Below are positions 1 through 8,263 of a stretch of DNA of 64,000 bases, piece by piece. Numbering within the stretch: position 1 is the stretch's first letter; every line of letters starts with the position of its first letter. Source of the DNA: JALJPB01 sp963933115 (GTDB taxonomy: Bacteria > Pseudomonadota > Gammaproteobacteria > Enterobacterales > Alteromonadaceae); the NCBI GenBank assembly GCA_963933115.1, contig CAWVSL010000011.1:10528-74527 (forward strand), in the 5' to 3' direction. A program made the position numbers and the translations under genes. The notes below the pieces were generated by a model. It was given only the letters and a program-made list of their open reading frames with translations. It ran no database searches and had not been told where the DNA came from.

Positions 1-33
1 GTGGTTGGTGCAACGTTTGATTATCATTTTTAA
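1..33 (+). CDS. C-terminal end of an upstream gene, possibly a TonB-dependent outer-membrane receptor (partial)
   Basis: The first frame reads VVGATFDYHF followed by TAA at 31-33, so the 3' end of a gene enters from the left edge. A short alternating hydrophobic strand ending in a terminal Phe is the usual last strand of an outer-membrane beta-barrel. In Shewanella-type genomes a thiamine-regulated TonB receptor often precedes pnuT and a thiamine kinase, which is the arrangement that follows here. Only ten residues are visible, so the family is an inference from the terminal Phe and the neighbours. Confidence 0.4.
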   Translation: MVGATFDYHF

Positions 34-104
34 TCGGCGTTATTCATACTAAGTAGTTGAGTACAGGGATGTACACAGCATCGATAATATCAATAAGAGT
101 CATT

Positions 105-392
105 ATGCAGATATCAATAGAAATTAGTTTATACCCTTTAGCAGAAGATAAATTTAAGACTGAAATTTGGGCTTTTATCAAACGATTACGATTAGTTGAC
201 GGTTTAAACGTGGTGACTAATGGAATGAGTACCCAAGTATTTGGTGAATATGACCTTGCTACAGCCCACGTGATGGCAGAAATTAAACACGTACACCAAA
301 CACTGGATGCCGCTGTTTTTATTGTTAAGTTTATTGGTGGCGATCGTTCGGTAGTGCAAAGTGAACGCCAATGTATTGAAGAAGAAATTTAA
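105..392 (+). CDS. YkoF/UPF0045-like small thiamine- or HMP-binding protein
   Basis: This is a 95-residue protein starting MQISIEISLYPL. The beta-alpha-beta pattern and the phrases ISLYPLAEDK and VFGEYDLA resemble the MTH1187/YkoF superfamily, whose members bind thiamine or its pyrimidine precursor. A longer reading from TTG at 57 is possible, but ATG 105 begins exactly at the conserved first strand and has an AAGAG ribosome site 7 bases upstream. The stop codon overlaps the ATG of the transporter gene (TAATG at 390-394), so the two are translationally coupled. The role in thiamine salvage is inferred from the fold and from the PnuC-type and kinase neighbours. It could act as a cytosolic vitamin chaperone or sensor. 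Confidence 0.6.
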   Translation: MQISIEISLYPLAEDKFKTEIWAFIKRLRLVDGLNVVTNGMSTQVFGEYDLATAHVMAEIKHVHQTLDAAVFIVKFIGGDRSVVQSERQCIEEEI

Positions 393-1066
393 TGGCTTCT
401 ACCTTTGATTATTTTGTCCAATTACCGTTATTAGAGCTTACGGCTATGTTAATGGCATTAATTTATGTTGTTTTAGCCGCTAAGGGTAATATTTGGTGTT
501 GGCCTGCTGCTTTTGTCAGTACGGTACTCTATACCACTATTTTCTATGATGTTTATTTGTGGATGGACAGCTTATTACAAGTCTATTACATGATTATGGC
601 GGTTTATGGTTGGTATTGTTGGCAACAAAGTGAGGTAAGTGGTGGGAAAATAATAACTGCGACAAACACTTTGACGGATGATAAACATGGCATAACTCAT
701 TCTTCAACGTTTAAAATCACCACTTGGTCTGTCCATACGCATTTATTAATCATTGGTGCCTTGTCGTTGATTTCAGCCCTTGTGGGTTGGTTAATGGCTA
801 GCTTTACGCCAGCTCATTTTCCTTATTATGATGCGGCAACAACAGTCTTTGCTATTTTTGCCACTTATATGGTTACTAAGAAGGTGCTGGAAAACTGGCT
901 CTATTGGTGTGTTATAGATGTTGCCTCTATCTATATCTATTTAGAAAAAGGATTAACGCCAACGGCGGTATTATTTGGTCTTTACGTTATTCTAGCCACC
1001 TATGGCTATTATCATTGGCGAAAAGTTTATCGGGGCGAACAATTAACCCTTACTAAAAGCCCTTGA
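392..1066 (+). CDS. pnuC: PnuC/PnuT-family vitamin transporter (probably thiamine)
   Basis: This is a 224-residue inner-membrane protein with about seven hydrophobic segments. Family signatures are VYYMIMAVYGWYCW in the first half and LENWLYWCVIDVASIYIY in the second, giving the duplicated three-helix layout of PnuC facilitators. PnuC carries nicotinamide riboside, and the close relative PnuT carries thiamine in Alteromonadales. A hydrophilic loop near residues 80-110 separates the two halves. The gene starts inside the stop of the YkoF-like gene, and the APH-type kinase follows after 6 bases. That supports a take-up-and-phosphorylate module that traps the vitamin in the cell. The PnuT reading rests on context; family membership is clear. 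Confidence 0.82.
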   Translation: MASTFDYFVQLPLLELTAMLMALIYVVLAAKGNIWCWPAAFVSTVLYTTIFYDVYLWMDSLLQVYYMIMAVYGWYCWQQSEVSGGKIITATNTLTDDKHGITHSSTFKITTWSVHTHLLIIGALSLISALVGWLMASFTPAHFPYYDAATTVFAIFATYMVTKKVLENWLYWCVIDVASIYIYLEKGLTPTAVLFGLYVILATYGYYHWRKVYRGEQLTLTKSP

Positions 1067-1072
1067 TTTAAG

Positions 1073-1978
1073 ATGCCTAGATCACACACACAGCAATTAA
1101 CTGTTCTAATTCAGCAGTTGGCCGAGCTAAGCTGTTTTGCCGGTATTAAGAGCATTAGCTTAATAGAGCAGGGTGACAGTCACCCATGCTTTAAAGTAGT
1201 TGACGTAAACAACCGTTTTTTTGCTAAGTACTTTAAAGACCCTAATGAAAGGCAACCGTATAATAAACTATATCAACTAGTCGCTGATGAGGGTTTAAGC
1301 CCAGACCTTATCTATGGTGATGAATTTTGGCAGGTTAGCCAATTTGTTGAAGGTACCAGCTTAAGTTTATGCCCATTATCTGTAAATGAAAAAATCGAAC
1401 AGGCTATACAGTTGATGGTTCGTTGTCACCAGTCTATTGACGTTAATAAATTAACAGCTATTCCGCTATTAGATATGGCCAAGATAATTAAACCACTGAC
1501 ATTAACTTTATCAGCAAGTCAAAAACATATTATTAGTAAAGTCTGTGACATGTTAAGCAGTAGAATAGTCATTACCCCTTCAGTGCTTTGCCATGGTGAC
1601 ATCAATTTCTCTAATATTATCTTAGCTAATAAACCTTGGTTATTGGATTTTGACTGTGCACGCTTAGCGGATAGAGAATTTGATATCGCCATGATGATTG
1701 CTGTTAATAACTTAGTCAGTGGCTCGATTTCATCCGTTATTGACTCATGTGTTGAACATTATCAAGTGGCATCAAATGCAAACATTACAATAGACAAAGA
1801 AAAGGTTACGTGTTACCTGTATTTTTCCTTTATTATTAATGGCTTATGGTATTGGGAACAGTCTCGTAATAACCGTGATAAATCATTGCAATACCAAGCC
1901 TTTATCCAGTTCACACACTTTGACGAATGCAATTTTATCACAGAAAATTTAATGGATGACATGGCTTCGATTGTATAA
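1073..1978 (+). CDS. Aminoglycoside-phosphotransferase-fold small-molecule kinase, probable thiamine kinase
   Basis: A 301-residue APH/choline-kinase-fold protein. The catalytic loop is LCHGDINFSNIIL (about residues 173-185) and the metal-binding motif is WLLDFDCARLADREFD (about 189-204). The N-terminal lobe holds FFAKYFKD with the ATP lysine. ThiK-type thiamine kinases and choline kinases share this pattern, so the substrate cannot be read from the motif alone. Its place 6 bases after the PnuC/PnuT gene favours thiamine: the transporter is a facilitator, and phosphorylation would trap the substrate. It ends the plus-strand operon; pfkA converges from the other strand about 195 bases on. Confidence 0.7.
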   Translation: MPRSHTQQLTVLIQQLAELSCFAGIKSISLIEQGDSHPCFKVVDVNNRFFAKYFKDPNERQPYNKLYQLVADEGLSPDLIYGDEFWQVSQFVEGTSLSLCPLSVNEKIEQAIQLMVRCHQSIDVNKLTAIPLLDMAKIIKPLTLTLSASQKHIISKVCDMLSSRIVITPSVLCHGDINFSNIILANKPWLLDFDCARLADREFDIAMMIAVNNLVSGSISSVIDSCVEHYQVASNANITIDKEKVTCYLYFSFIINGLWYWEQSRNNRDKSLQYQAFIQFTHFDECNFITENLMDDMASIV

Positions 1979-2172
1979 CTTTACGTTACTTTATGCCTAA
2001 TCAAAATTGTAAGATCAGTGAGTACTTAATGTTTTATCCGGTGTTTTTTTTGACTCTTTTGTTGGATAAGTCAGGATGTAGCCTCGTTAAACTCATCGTT
2101 TGTGATGATTTTTAATTTTTGATGGCTGAGGGTTTTAGTCATCCGGTATATTGAATTCAGGTGCCCGGAAAA

Positions 2173-3204
2173 TTAAATAACAGCAAACCTGCAATAAACT
2201 AAACAATTAAAAGCAAGGATATTTTCTTGCGCTTTAATTAGTCTTTGATTAACGGTTTTCTGGTGTTTAACCGCGTCAATTAACGAAACTTCACAGATAA
2301 GACCATTTTTTTCTCCTATCATCAGGTTAGACTTACCTTCAATTAATTTTTGAACCGCAGTAATACCCATTTTCGTTGCAAGTATTCTATCTTTTGCTAC
2401 CGGTGAACCTCCACGTTGTATATGGCCTAAAATACATGCGGTAGCATCGATGGATTGATATTCTTTTAGCTGTTTAACTAGTTTGAGCGCACCACCGGGC
2501 CATAAATTTTCTGCCAAAATGATAAGATAACTTTGGTACTTATCTCTTTGTGCCATTTTAATTTCTTGGGCTAAATGTTTAATCTTAATTTCATATTCTT
2601 CTGGGTTGAAATTTTCAAATGAAATCACTCGCTCTGCACCACAGGCAATACCGACATTAAAGGTGATATGTCCACTTTGACGGCCCATTAATTGAATAAC
2701 AAAAACCCGTTCAAAGGCATTTGCGGTATCGCGTATTTTATCAACCGCTTCTATTGCTGTATTGACCGCCGTATTAAAACCTATGGTAAAGTCTGTTTTA
2801 TCTAGGTCATTATCGATAGTGCCCGGTATGCCTATGACTAGTCCTGGATAATATTGCTGTAGACTAATTAAACCTGAAAATGAACCATCCCCGCCAATAA
2901 CTATAAACGCATCAATCTGTTCTTTTAATAAGGTATTAGCGGCTTGCTTTAATCCTTTTTCGCTGAGCATAGCGGGGCATCGAGCACTTTTTAATATGGT
3001 GCCACCCTTATGGATTATATTATTAACATCTTTTAAGGAAAGTTGAACGGCTTCATTTTCAATGAGGCCGTTATAACCATGCAAAAAACCCATTACTTCA
3101 ATGTTGTAATGTGTTGCCGCAATGACAATCGCTCGAATAGCTGCATTCATCCCAGGGGCGTCTCCACCGCTAGTTAGTACTGCAATTTTAGTCAGTTGAG
3201 CCAT
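2173..3204 (-). CDS. pfkA: ATP-dependent 6-phosphofructokinase
   Basis: Phosphorylates fructose-6-phosphate to fructose-1,6-bisphosphate, the committing step of Embden-Meyerhof glycolysis. At 343 residues it is slightly longer than the usual 320. ATP-binding motifs are SGGDAPGMN (12-20) and IGGDGS (103-108); the catalytic PGTIDND is at 127-133 and the substrate-site MGR at 173-175. In E. coli PfkA the ADP/PEP effector site uses R21 and R25. Here the first is kept (R24) and the second is Ile28, so allosteric control may differ. The C-terminus (FNCLVYCRFAVI) is atypical. It lies on the same strand as pykA and hexR, but a terminator separates it from pykA. An intact PFK beside a full Entner-Doudoroff operon means both routes are encoded. 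Confidence 0.95.
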   Translation of the reverse strand: MAQLTKIAVLTSGGDAPGMNAAIRAIVIAATHYNIEVMGFLHGYNGLIENEAVQLSLKDVNNIIHKGGTILKSARCPAMLSEKGLKQAANTLLKEQIDAFIVIGGDGSFSGLISLQQYYPGLVIGIPGTIDNDLDKTDFTIGFNTAVNTAIEAVDKIRDTANAFERVFVIQLMGRQSGHITFNVGIACGAERVISFENFNPEEYEIKIKHLAQEIKMAQRDKYQSYLIILAENLWPGGALKLVKQLKEYQSIDATACILGHIQRGGSPVAKDRILATKMGITAVQKLIEGKSNLMIGEKNGLICEVSLIDAVKHQKTVNQRLIKAQENILAFNCLVYCRFAVI

Positions 3205-3294
3205 AATTCATCACCATCCATGGGTTGTTGAAGGTAAAACCAGTCTATTGTCTTCAGATTATAAAAGTAATTTTCAAAAACACCTTATTTGGGA

Positions 3295-3322
3295 TCAAAA
3301 AAAGGTAGCCTAAGCTACCTTT
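3295..3322 (-). terminator. Rho-independent terminator of pykA
   Basis: A perfect 9-bp stem, AAAGGTAGC (3301-3309) with GCTACCTTT (3314-3322), has loop CTAA. A run of seven A on the plus strand (3297-3303) gives a U-tract on the minus-strand transcript directly after the stem. It sits 25 bases beyond the pykA stop and separates pykA from pfkA. Confidence 0.85.
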
Positions 3323-3346
3323 ACATTAGTTAATTATTGGATAAAA

Positions 3347-4798
3347 TTAACTTAAATGTTCTTTTTTTACTTTCAATACTTTTAACGTATTAGAGGCGCC
3401 AACCGTTTCCATCATATCACCGTGAGTTAATATAACTTTATCACCCACTTGCAAGTCAGATTGTTCGCATACTGCCGATAATATTTTGTTAGTCAGTATT
3501 TTGTCCTCACAATGCGTTGAGTCAAATGATACGGGATATACACCACGGTAAATAGCTGTTTTCCCTAATGTTTTATCATGGCGAGACAATGAGTAAATAG
3601 GTAGGCCAGAAGTGATTCGTGACATTATTTTACTGGTTTGTCCGGACTCTGTTAACGCGATAATAGCTTTAACACCATCTAGGTGGTTGGCAGCGTACAT
3701 AGCTGACAATGCAATAGTTTCCGAGACTTCATTAAAAACCATTTCAATACGGTGGTTAGAGGTATGAACAGAACGCTGTTTTTCAGCACCAATACAAACA
3801 TTAACCATCGCTTTAACTGTTTCAACAGGGTATTTACCGGCCGCTGTTTCGGCAGATAACATGACAGCATCGGTACCATCAAGTACTGCGTTGGCAACAT
3901 CCATAACTTCAGCTCGTGTTGGCATAGGCTGCTCAATCATGGTTTCCATCATTTGAGTTGCTGTGATCACCACACGATTTAACTGACGAGAGCGGGCAAT
4001 AATGTGTTTTTGCTTACCAACTAATTCAGCATCACCAATTTCAACACCTAAGTCACCACGGGCAACCATAACAACATCTGATGCTAAGATTATCCCATCA
4101 AGCACTTTATCGTCGTTAACCGCTTCTGCACGTTCAATTTTTGAAACAAGTTGTGCATTACAGCCAGCTTCTTGAGCTAAAAGGCGTGCTTCACGCATAT
4201 CACTCGCATCACGAGGAAATGATACCGCTAAAAAGTCTACGTCTATCTTGGCAGCTAATTTTATATCCGCTTTGTCTTTAAGCGTAAGAGCAGGGGCTGT
4301 TAAACCGCCGCCTTGGCGATTTATACCTTTATTATTTGATAAAGGGCCACCGACAGTAACTTCAGTAAAAACAGAATTTTCAGAGTTACTTAGCACTTTG
4401 AGTTGGACACGGCCATCATCGAGTAATAAAATATCACCCGCACTGACATCTTGAACCAATTTTTTATAATCAATGCCGACCTTTTCTTGACAGCCTTGAC
4501 CTTTTTCAAGCGTAGCATCGAGTTCAAATTTATCACCGATAGCCAATTTGATTGGGCCATCTTTAAATGTTGACACGCGAATTTTTGGCCCTTGTAGATC
4601 CCCTAGAATACCAACATAAATGCCAAGTTCTTTAGCTATTTGGCGCACATTAGTTGCACGGTCGATATGATCTTGTGGAATACCATGGGAAAAGTTGAGT
4701 CTAACAACATTAACACCAGCAGCTAATACCGCTTTAAGGGTTTCTCTATCATCAGTCGCCGGACCTAACGTAGCAACAATTTTTGTTCTTCTAAGCAT
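3347..4798 (-). CDS. pykA: Pyruvate kinase
   Basis: Converts PEP and ADP to pyruvate and ATP. At 483 residues it is the PykA (type II) length, with the PykA-like start MLRRTKIVATLGPATDD. Visible sites are NFSHG (35-39), the catalytic lysine in SKIERAEA (K220), the metal ligand region MVARGDLGVEIG (244-255) and ITATQMMETM. The C-terminal regulatory domain ends VGASNTLKVLKV. It lies 88 bases downstream of hexR on the same strand and ends at a strong terminator. PykA genes are HexR targets in several gammaproteobacteria. Only a weak half-site-like sequence (TTGTAAT at 4818-4824) is visible before this gene. Confidence 0.96.
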   Translation of the reverse strand: MLRRTKIVATLGPATDDRETLKAVLAAGVNVVRLNFSHGIPQDHIDRATNVRQIAKELGIYVGILGDLQGPKIRVSTFKDGPIKLAIGDKFELDATLEKGQGCQEKVGIDYKKLVQDVSAGDILLLDDGRVQLKVLSNSENSVFTEVTVGGPLSNNKGINRQGGGLTAPALTLKDKADIKLAAKIDVDFLAVSFPRDASDMREARLLAQEAGCNAQLVSKIERAEAVNDDKVLDGIILASDVVMVARGDLGVEIGDAELVGKQKHIIARSRQLNRVVITATQMMETMIEQPMPTRAEVMDVANAVLDGTDAVMLSAETAAGKYPVETVKAMVNVCIGAEKQRSVHTSNHRIEMVFNEVSETIALSAMYAANHLDGVKAIIALTESGQTSKIMSRITSGLPIYSLSRHDKTLGKTAIYRGVYPVSFDSTHCEDKILTNKILSAVCEQSDLQVGDKVILTHGDMMETVGASNTLKVLKVKKEHLS

Positions 4799-4886
4799 CT
4801 TAAATTTTGACCTTAATTTGTAATGGAGATATAAGTAATGCCTCTACTATCTAGATATAGCGGCATTAAATAATTATACTTTTGAA

Positions 4887-5741
4887 TTAATCTTTTCTTT
4901 CAAAGCGTGAGCTTCTTAAACTATCTTTTACTTTTTTCAGGTTATCTCTAAATTTGGTTCCGCGACGTAGAGTGAATCCCGTTGCTAAAACATCGATCAG
5001 AGTTAATTGGGCAATTCTTGATGACATTGGCATATATAAATCAGTATCTTCGGCAACATCAACAGATAAAACTATGTTGCACTCTTTTGCTAAAGGTGAG
5101 TTCGGGGTAGTTATACCAATAACAGTGGCATCGTTCTCTTTGGCTAAACTAGCGACTTCAACAAGTGATTTTGTGCGACCGGTGTGAGAGATAACAATAA
5201 CAACATCTCCTTGCCTACTATTAATAGCACTCATTCGTTGCATTAATATGTCATCAAAATAAACAACAGGGACATTAAATCGGAAAAACTTATTTTGGGC
5301 ATCGTGAGCAACAACAGCAGAAGCGCCCAGACCAAAGAAAGAAATCTTATTTGCTTGTGTTAATAAATCGACAGAGCGATTAATGACGTTTGCATCTAAA
5401 CATTTACGTGAGCGTTCAAGCGATGCCATGGTTGATTCAAAGATTTTATCGGTATATTCATCTGCGGTATCGTTTTCATCAACATGACGGTTAACGTAAG
5501 GGGTACCGTTAGCTAAACTTTGTGCTAAATGCAATTTGAAATCGGGATAGCCTTTAGTATCTAACCTTCTACAAAAGCGATTAACGGTAGGCTCACTGAT
5601 ATTAGCTTGTTTAGCTAATGCCGCTATACTTGCATGTATTACGGTGGAAGGTTGAGCGAGTATAACGTCAGCAACCTTACGTTCAGATTTACTAAATGTC
5701 TCTAGTTCATTCGCTATTTTTTCTAAAACATTCATATTCAA
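4887..5741 (-). CDS. hexR: HexR, RpiR-family regulator of central carbon metabolism
   Basis: A 284-residue RpiR-type repressor. The N-terminal winged helix-turn-helix spans about residues 1-80 (SIAALAKQANISEPTVNRFCRRLD, recognition helix about 47-60). The sugar-phosphate-binding SIS domain spans about 120-260 (FFGLGASAVVAHDAQNKFFRF, VISHTGRTKSLVEVA, MPMSSRIAQL). It matches E. coli HexR closely along its whole length. HexR orthologues bind 2-keto-3-deoxy-6-phosphogluconate and release operators of zwf, edd-eda and gap genes. The gene is divergent from zwf, with the best operator match at 6010-6024. Direct KDPG sensing here is inferred from the family. Confidence 0.93.
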   Translation of the reverse strand: MNMNVLEKIANELETFSKSERKVADVILAQPSTVIHASIAALAKQANISEPTVNRFCRRLDTKGYPDFKLHLAQSLANGTPYVNRHVDENDTADEYTDKIFESTMASLERSRKCLDANVINRSVDLLTQANKISFFGLGASAVVAHDAQNKFFRFNVPVVYFDDILMQRMSAINSRQGDVVIVISHTGRTKSLVEVASLAKENDATVIGITTPNSPLAKECNIVLSVDVAEDTDLYMPMSSRIAQLTLIDVLATGFTLRRGTKFRDNLKKVKDSLRSSRFERKD

Positions 5742-6086
5742 TGGCCTTTAAAGTGCATTGTCGTCACTTGACTTATAACAAACTGTAATTTATTTTCTAG
5801 TTATAAAACAGCAATTATGAAACTTTATTTCATAATTGTCTTAATATAAGCCAAAACCGATCATATTTGCAAACAATTTAATAGCGCTCGCTTGTTTTTT
5901 TAAAGTAATTTCTTTCATAAGCTCAATAAAACCTACAAATACAATTAATGTTGTAAAATTACAGAAAGTTCTTTACTGATAATCTATCAACAGTTAAATT
6001 AGGGGCAAATGTAGTTTAGTTACAATATTCAACTTGGTAAGTGTTTTATTTAATTATTGATATAGCCAAGATAAATACTCGAGATA
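5742..6086. promoter_or_regulatory. hexR-zwf divergent regulatory region
   Basis: 345 AT-rich bases between the divergent hexR and zwf genes. Besides the HexR operator it holds a second short palindrome, TGTAAAATTACA (5952-5963), with the same TGTAA/TTACA arms but a 2-bp centre that does not fit HexR spacing. There is also a half-site-like TGTAATTTATTTTC (5784-5797) nearer hexR. A perfect inverted repeat, TTATGAAA (5815-5822) with TTTCATAA (5828-5835), is also present. No open reading frame is seen. Confidence 0.6.
6010..6024. promoter_or_regulatory. Probable HexR operator of the zwf operon
   Basis: TGTAGTTTAGTTACA, followed by A, fits the HexR consensus TGTAAT-WWW-ATTACA with one change in each arm and the correct 15-bp spacing. 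It lies about 60-80 bases before the zwf start and within reach of the hexR promoter. The consensus is known from Shewanella; binding here is inferred. Confidence 0.65.
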
Positions 6087-6092
6087 ATGTTT

Positions 6093-7562
6093 ATGAAAAA
6101 ATCAGATGACCAGTCTGCTAGTGAAATAGTCATATTTGGCGCACTTGGAGACCTTTCTCGCCGCAAGTTATTACCTGCTTTATATCAATTAGAAGCTTGT
6201 GACCTCATTAATCCTAATAGTCATATTGTTGCGGTAGCGCGACAATCAATTGATTTAGAAGAGTTTAAAGCTTTTGCTTTAGAGAACTTAAGTTCTTTTG
6301 TTAAAGAACCTTTAGATGAGATTGTACTTGCACGTTTTATGGCTCGGTTAGTTTATCAGCAACTTGATTTTAAAGAGACTAACTCTTATCAACAATTAGC
6401 TAAAACGCTGAAGCAAGGTAATGCTACTCGAGTTTATTATTTCTCAACGCCTCCTTCTATCTATGGTGATATTTGTGATGGGTTAAATCATGCCGACTTA
6501 GTTACAGATCTCGACAGAGTGGTAATGGAAAAGCCTATCGGTGATTCTCTTGAGTCCTCAATTGCAATAAATGATCAAGTTTCTCGTTATTTCAAAGAAA
6601 ATCAAATTTATCGTATTGATCATTATCTTGGCAAAGAAACCGTCCTTAATTTATTGGTCCTGCGTTTTGCTAACTCATTATTTACCACTAACTGGGATCG
6701 TAACAGCATAGATCATATCCAAATCACTGTCGCTGAGAGTGTTGGTATTGAGGGTCGCTGGGGATTCTATGATGAAGCTGGTCAAATGCGTGACATGGTA
6801 CAAAATCATTTACTACAAATTTTATCTTTGTTAGCTATGGAGCCACCCGCAGACTTAAGCGCAGAAAGTGTTAGAGCTGAAAAGCTCAAAGTCGTCAAAG
6901 CATTGGCACCCATAGATAGACATAATGTTAAAGATAAAACAGTACGTGGACAGTATGCAGACGGTTACCTGGAAGGTATACCTGTACCCGGCTACTTGAA
7001 TGAAGAAGGTGCTAATCAAGAAAGTAGTACTGAAACTTTTGTTGCTATTAAAGCTGAAATTGATAATTGGCGCTGGGCAGGTGTTCCCTTTTATTTGCGC
7101 ACCGGTAAACGGATGCCGATGAAACATAGTGAAATTGTTATCCATTTTAAAAATCAGCCCCATAACATTTTTAAAGACAGTTACAATGAATTGCCAACCA
7201 ATAAACTCACCATTCGTTTGCAGCCCGATGAAGGTGTTGAATTGCAAATGATGAATAAAATTCCTGGTATTGCTGCTCAAATGCATATCCAAGAAAACAA
7301 GTTGGATCTAAGTTTCTCTGAAACATATGACAATCAACGAGTCGTTGATGCCTATGAACGTTTGATGCTTGAAGTTCTTAATGGCAATCAATCGTTATTT
7401 GTGAGTCGTGACGAAGTTGAAGCCGCTTGGACTTGGGCTGACAGTATTATTGATGCTTGGCAGTCAACCAATGAGTCACCTAAACCCTACGCTGCAGGTT
7501 CATGGGGACCTGTTTCTTCAATTTCTCTAATTGCGCGTGACGATCGCCAGTGGGTTGAGTAA
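6093..7562 (+). CDS. zwf: Glucose-6-phosphate 1-dehydrogenase
   Basis: Oxidises glucose-6-phosphate to 6-phosphogluconolactone with NAD(P)+, the entry to the Entner-Doudoroff and pentose phosphate routes. The nucleotide motif FGALGDLSRRK lies near the N-terminus and the substrate motif RIDHYLGKE at about 174-182 carries the catalytic His. The C-terminal beta domain ends AAGSWGPVSS. The length of about 489 residues is normal. ATG at 6087 is two codons upstream, but the GAG ribosome site at 6081-6083 is better spaced for 6093. It is the first gene of zwf-pgl-edd-glk-eda; the next gene starts 2 bases after its stop. Confidence 0.96.
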   Translation: MKKSDDQSASEIVIFGALGDLSRRKLLPALYQLEACDLINPNSHIVAVARQSIDLEEFKAFALENLSSFVKEPLDEIVLARFMARLVYQQLDFKETNSYQQLAKTLKQGNATRVYYFSTPPSIYGDICDGLNHADLVTDLDRVVMEKPIGDSLESSIAINDQVSRYFKENQIYRIDHYLGKETVLNLLVLRFANSLFTTNWDRNSIDHIQITVAESVGIEGRWGFYDEAGQMRDMVQNHLLQILSLLAMEPPADLSAESVRAEKLKVVKALAPIDRHNVKDKTVRGQYADGYLEGIPVPGYLNEEGANQESSTETFVAIKAEIDNWRWAGVPFYLRTGKRMPMKHSEIVIHFKNQPHNIFKDSYNELPTNKLTIRLQPDEGVELQMMNKIPGIAAQMHIQENKLDLSFSETYDNQRVVDAYERLMLEVLNGNQSLFVSRDEVEAAWTWADSIIDAWQSTNESPKPYAAGSWGPVSSISLIARDDRQWVE

Positions 7563-7564
7563 TT

Positions 7565-8260
7565 ATGCATACGATGAACGAATTTATTAGCCGAGAGGCT
7601 TTAGATAGCAAGTTAAGTGACGAAGTAGCCAGTATATTAGCAGAAGCTGTGCGTTTAAAAGGTAAAGCCAGTATTGCGGTATCGGGTGGTTCAACACCCA
7701 AAGGCTTCTTTAAGGCATTGTCGCAAGTTGACCTACCTTGGGACAAAATCACTATTACTCTTGCCGATGAACGGTGGGTAAATATTGATAGTGATGCGAG
7801 TAATACCCGGTTAGTTCATGAAAACTTATTACAGAACAAGGCAAAGAACGCCAAGTTTTTTCACTTAAAACAAGGTAAAGAGTTATCAGTAGAAACGTTA
7901 GAAGATTTAAATTTAGCGGCTAAAACAGCCTTGCTGCCTTTAGATGTACTCATTTTAGGTATGGGTGAAGATGGTCACACTGCTTCTTTATTTCCTTGCA
8001 GTGATGAGATCACCTCAGCATTAGATATCAATAACCCTGAGGCATTAATGGCTGTCGTACCAAAGACAGCGCCACACACCAGAATTACTTTTAGTTTTGC
8101 TAGCTTAATGACTAGTAATAACACCTTTTTGCATATAAGTGGCGACGCAAAAAAAGATGTTCTAAATAAAGCCTTAGCGGGTAACGATAAATTTGTTATG
8201 CCTATTCGTGCTTTTTTACAACAACCAGACTTTAATACTCAAGTTTATTGGGCGGAATAG
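7565..8260 (+). CDS. pgl: 6-phosphogluconolactonase
   Basis: Hydrolyses 6-phosphogluconolactone to 6-phosphogluconate. This is a 231-residue protein of the DevB/SOL type, distinct from the beta-propeller lactonase of E. coli. Motifs are VSGGSTPKGFF (sugar-phosphate binding), TLADERWV, and LGMGEDGHTASLFP with the catalytic His. It sits 2 bases after zwf and 3 bases before edd, so it is translated from the same message. A second ATG at 7574 (MNEF) is an alternative start. Confidence 0.93.
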   Translation: MHTMNEFISREALDSKLSDEVASILAEAVRLKGKASIAVSGGSTPKGFFKALSQVDLPWDKITITLADERWVNIDSDASNTRLVHENLLQNKAKNAKFFHLKQGKELSVETLEDLNLAAKTALLPLDVLILGMGEDGHTASLFPCSDEITSALDINNPEALMAVVPKTAPHTRITFSFASLMTSNNTFLHISGDAKKDVLNKALAGNDKFVMPIRAFLQQPDFNTQVYWAE

Positions 8261-8263
8261 ATT

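Noticed and set aside
1979..2172. GATGGCT...AGTCATC considered as a terminator between the kinase and pfkA
   Set aside because: The stem has a wobble, there is no T-run, and the fit is no better than chance in AT-rich DNA.
5952..5963. TGTAAAATTACA considered as a third HexR operator
   Set aside because: The arms look right, but the centre is too short (12 bp rather than 15), so it does not fit the known spacing.
6855..7292. 145-codon minus-strand frame inside zwf
   Set aside because: It lies wholly within a strongly conserved gene on the other strand and has no family resemblance.
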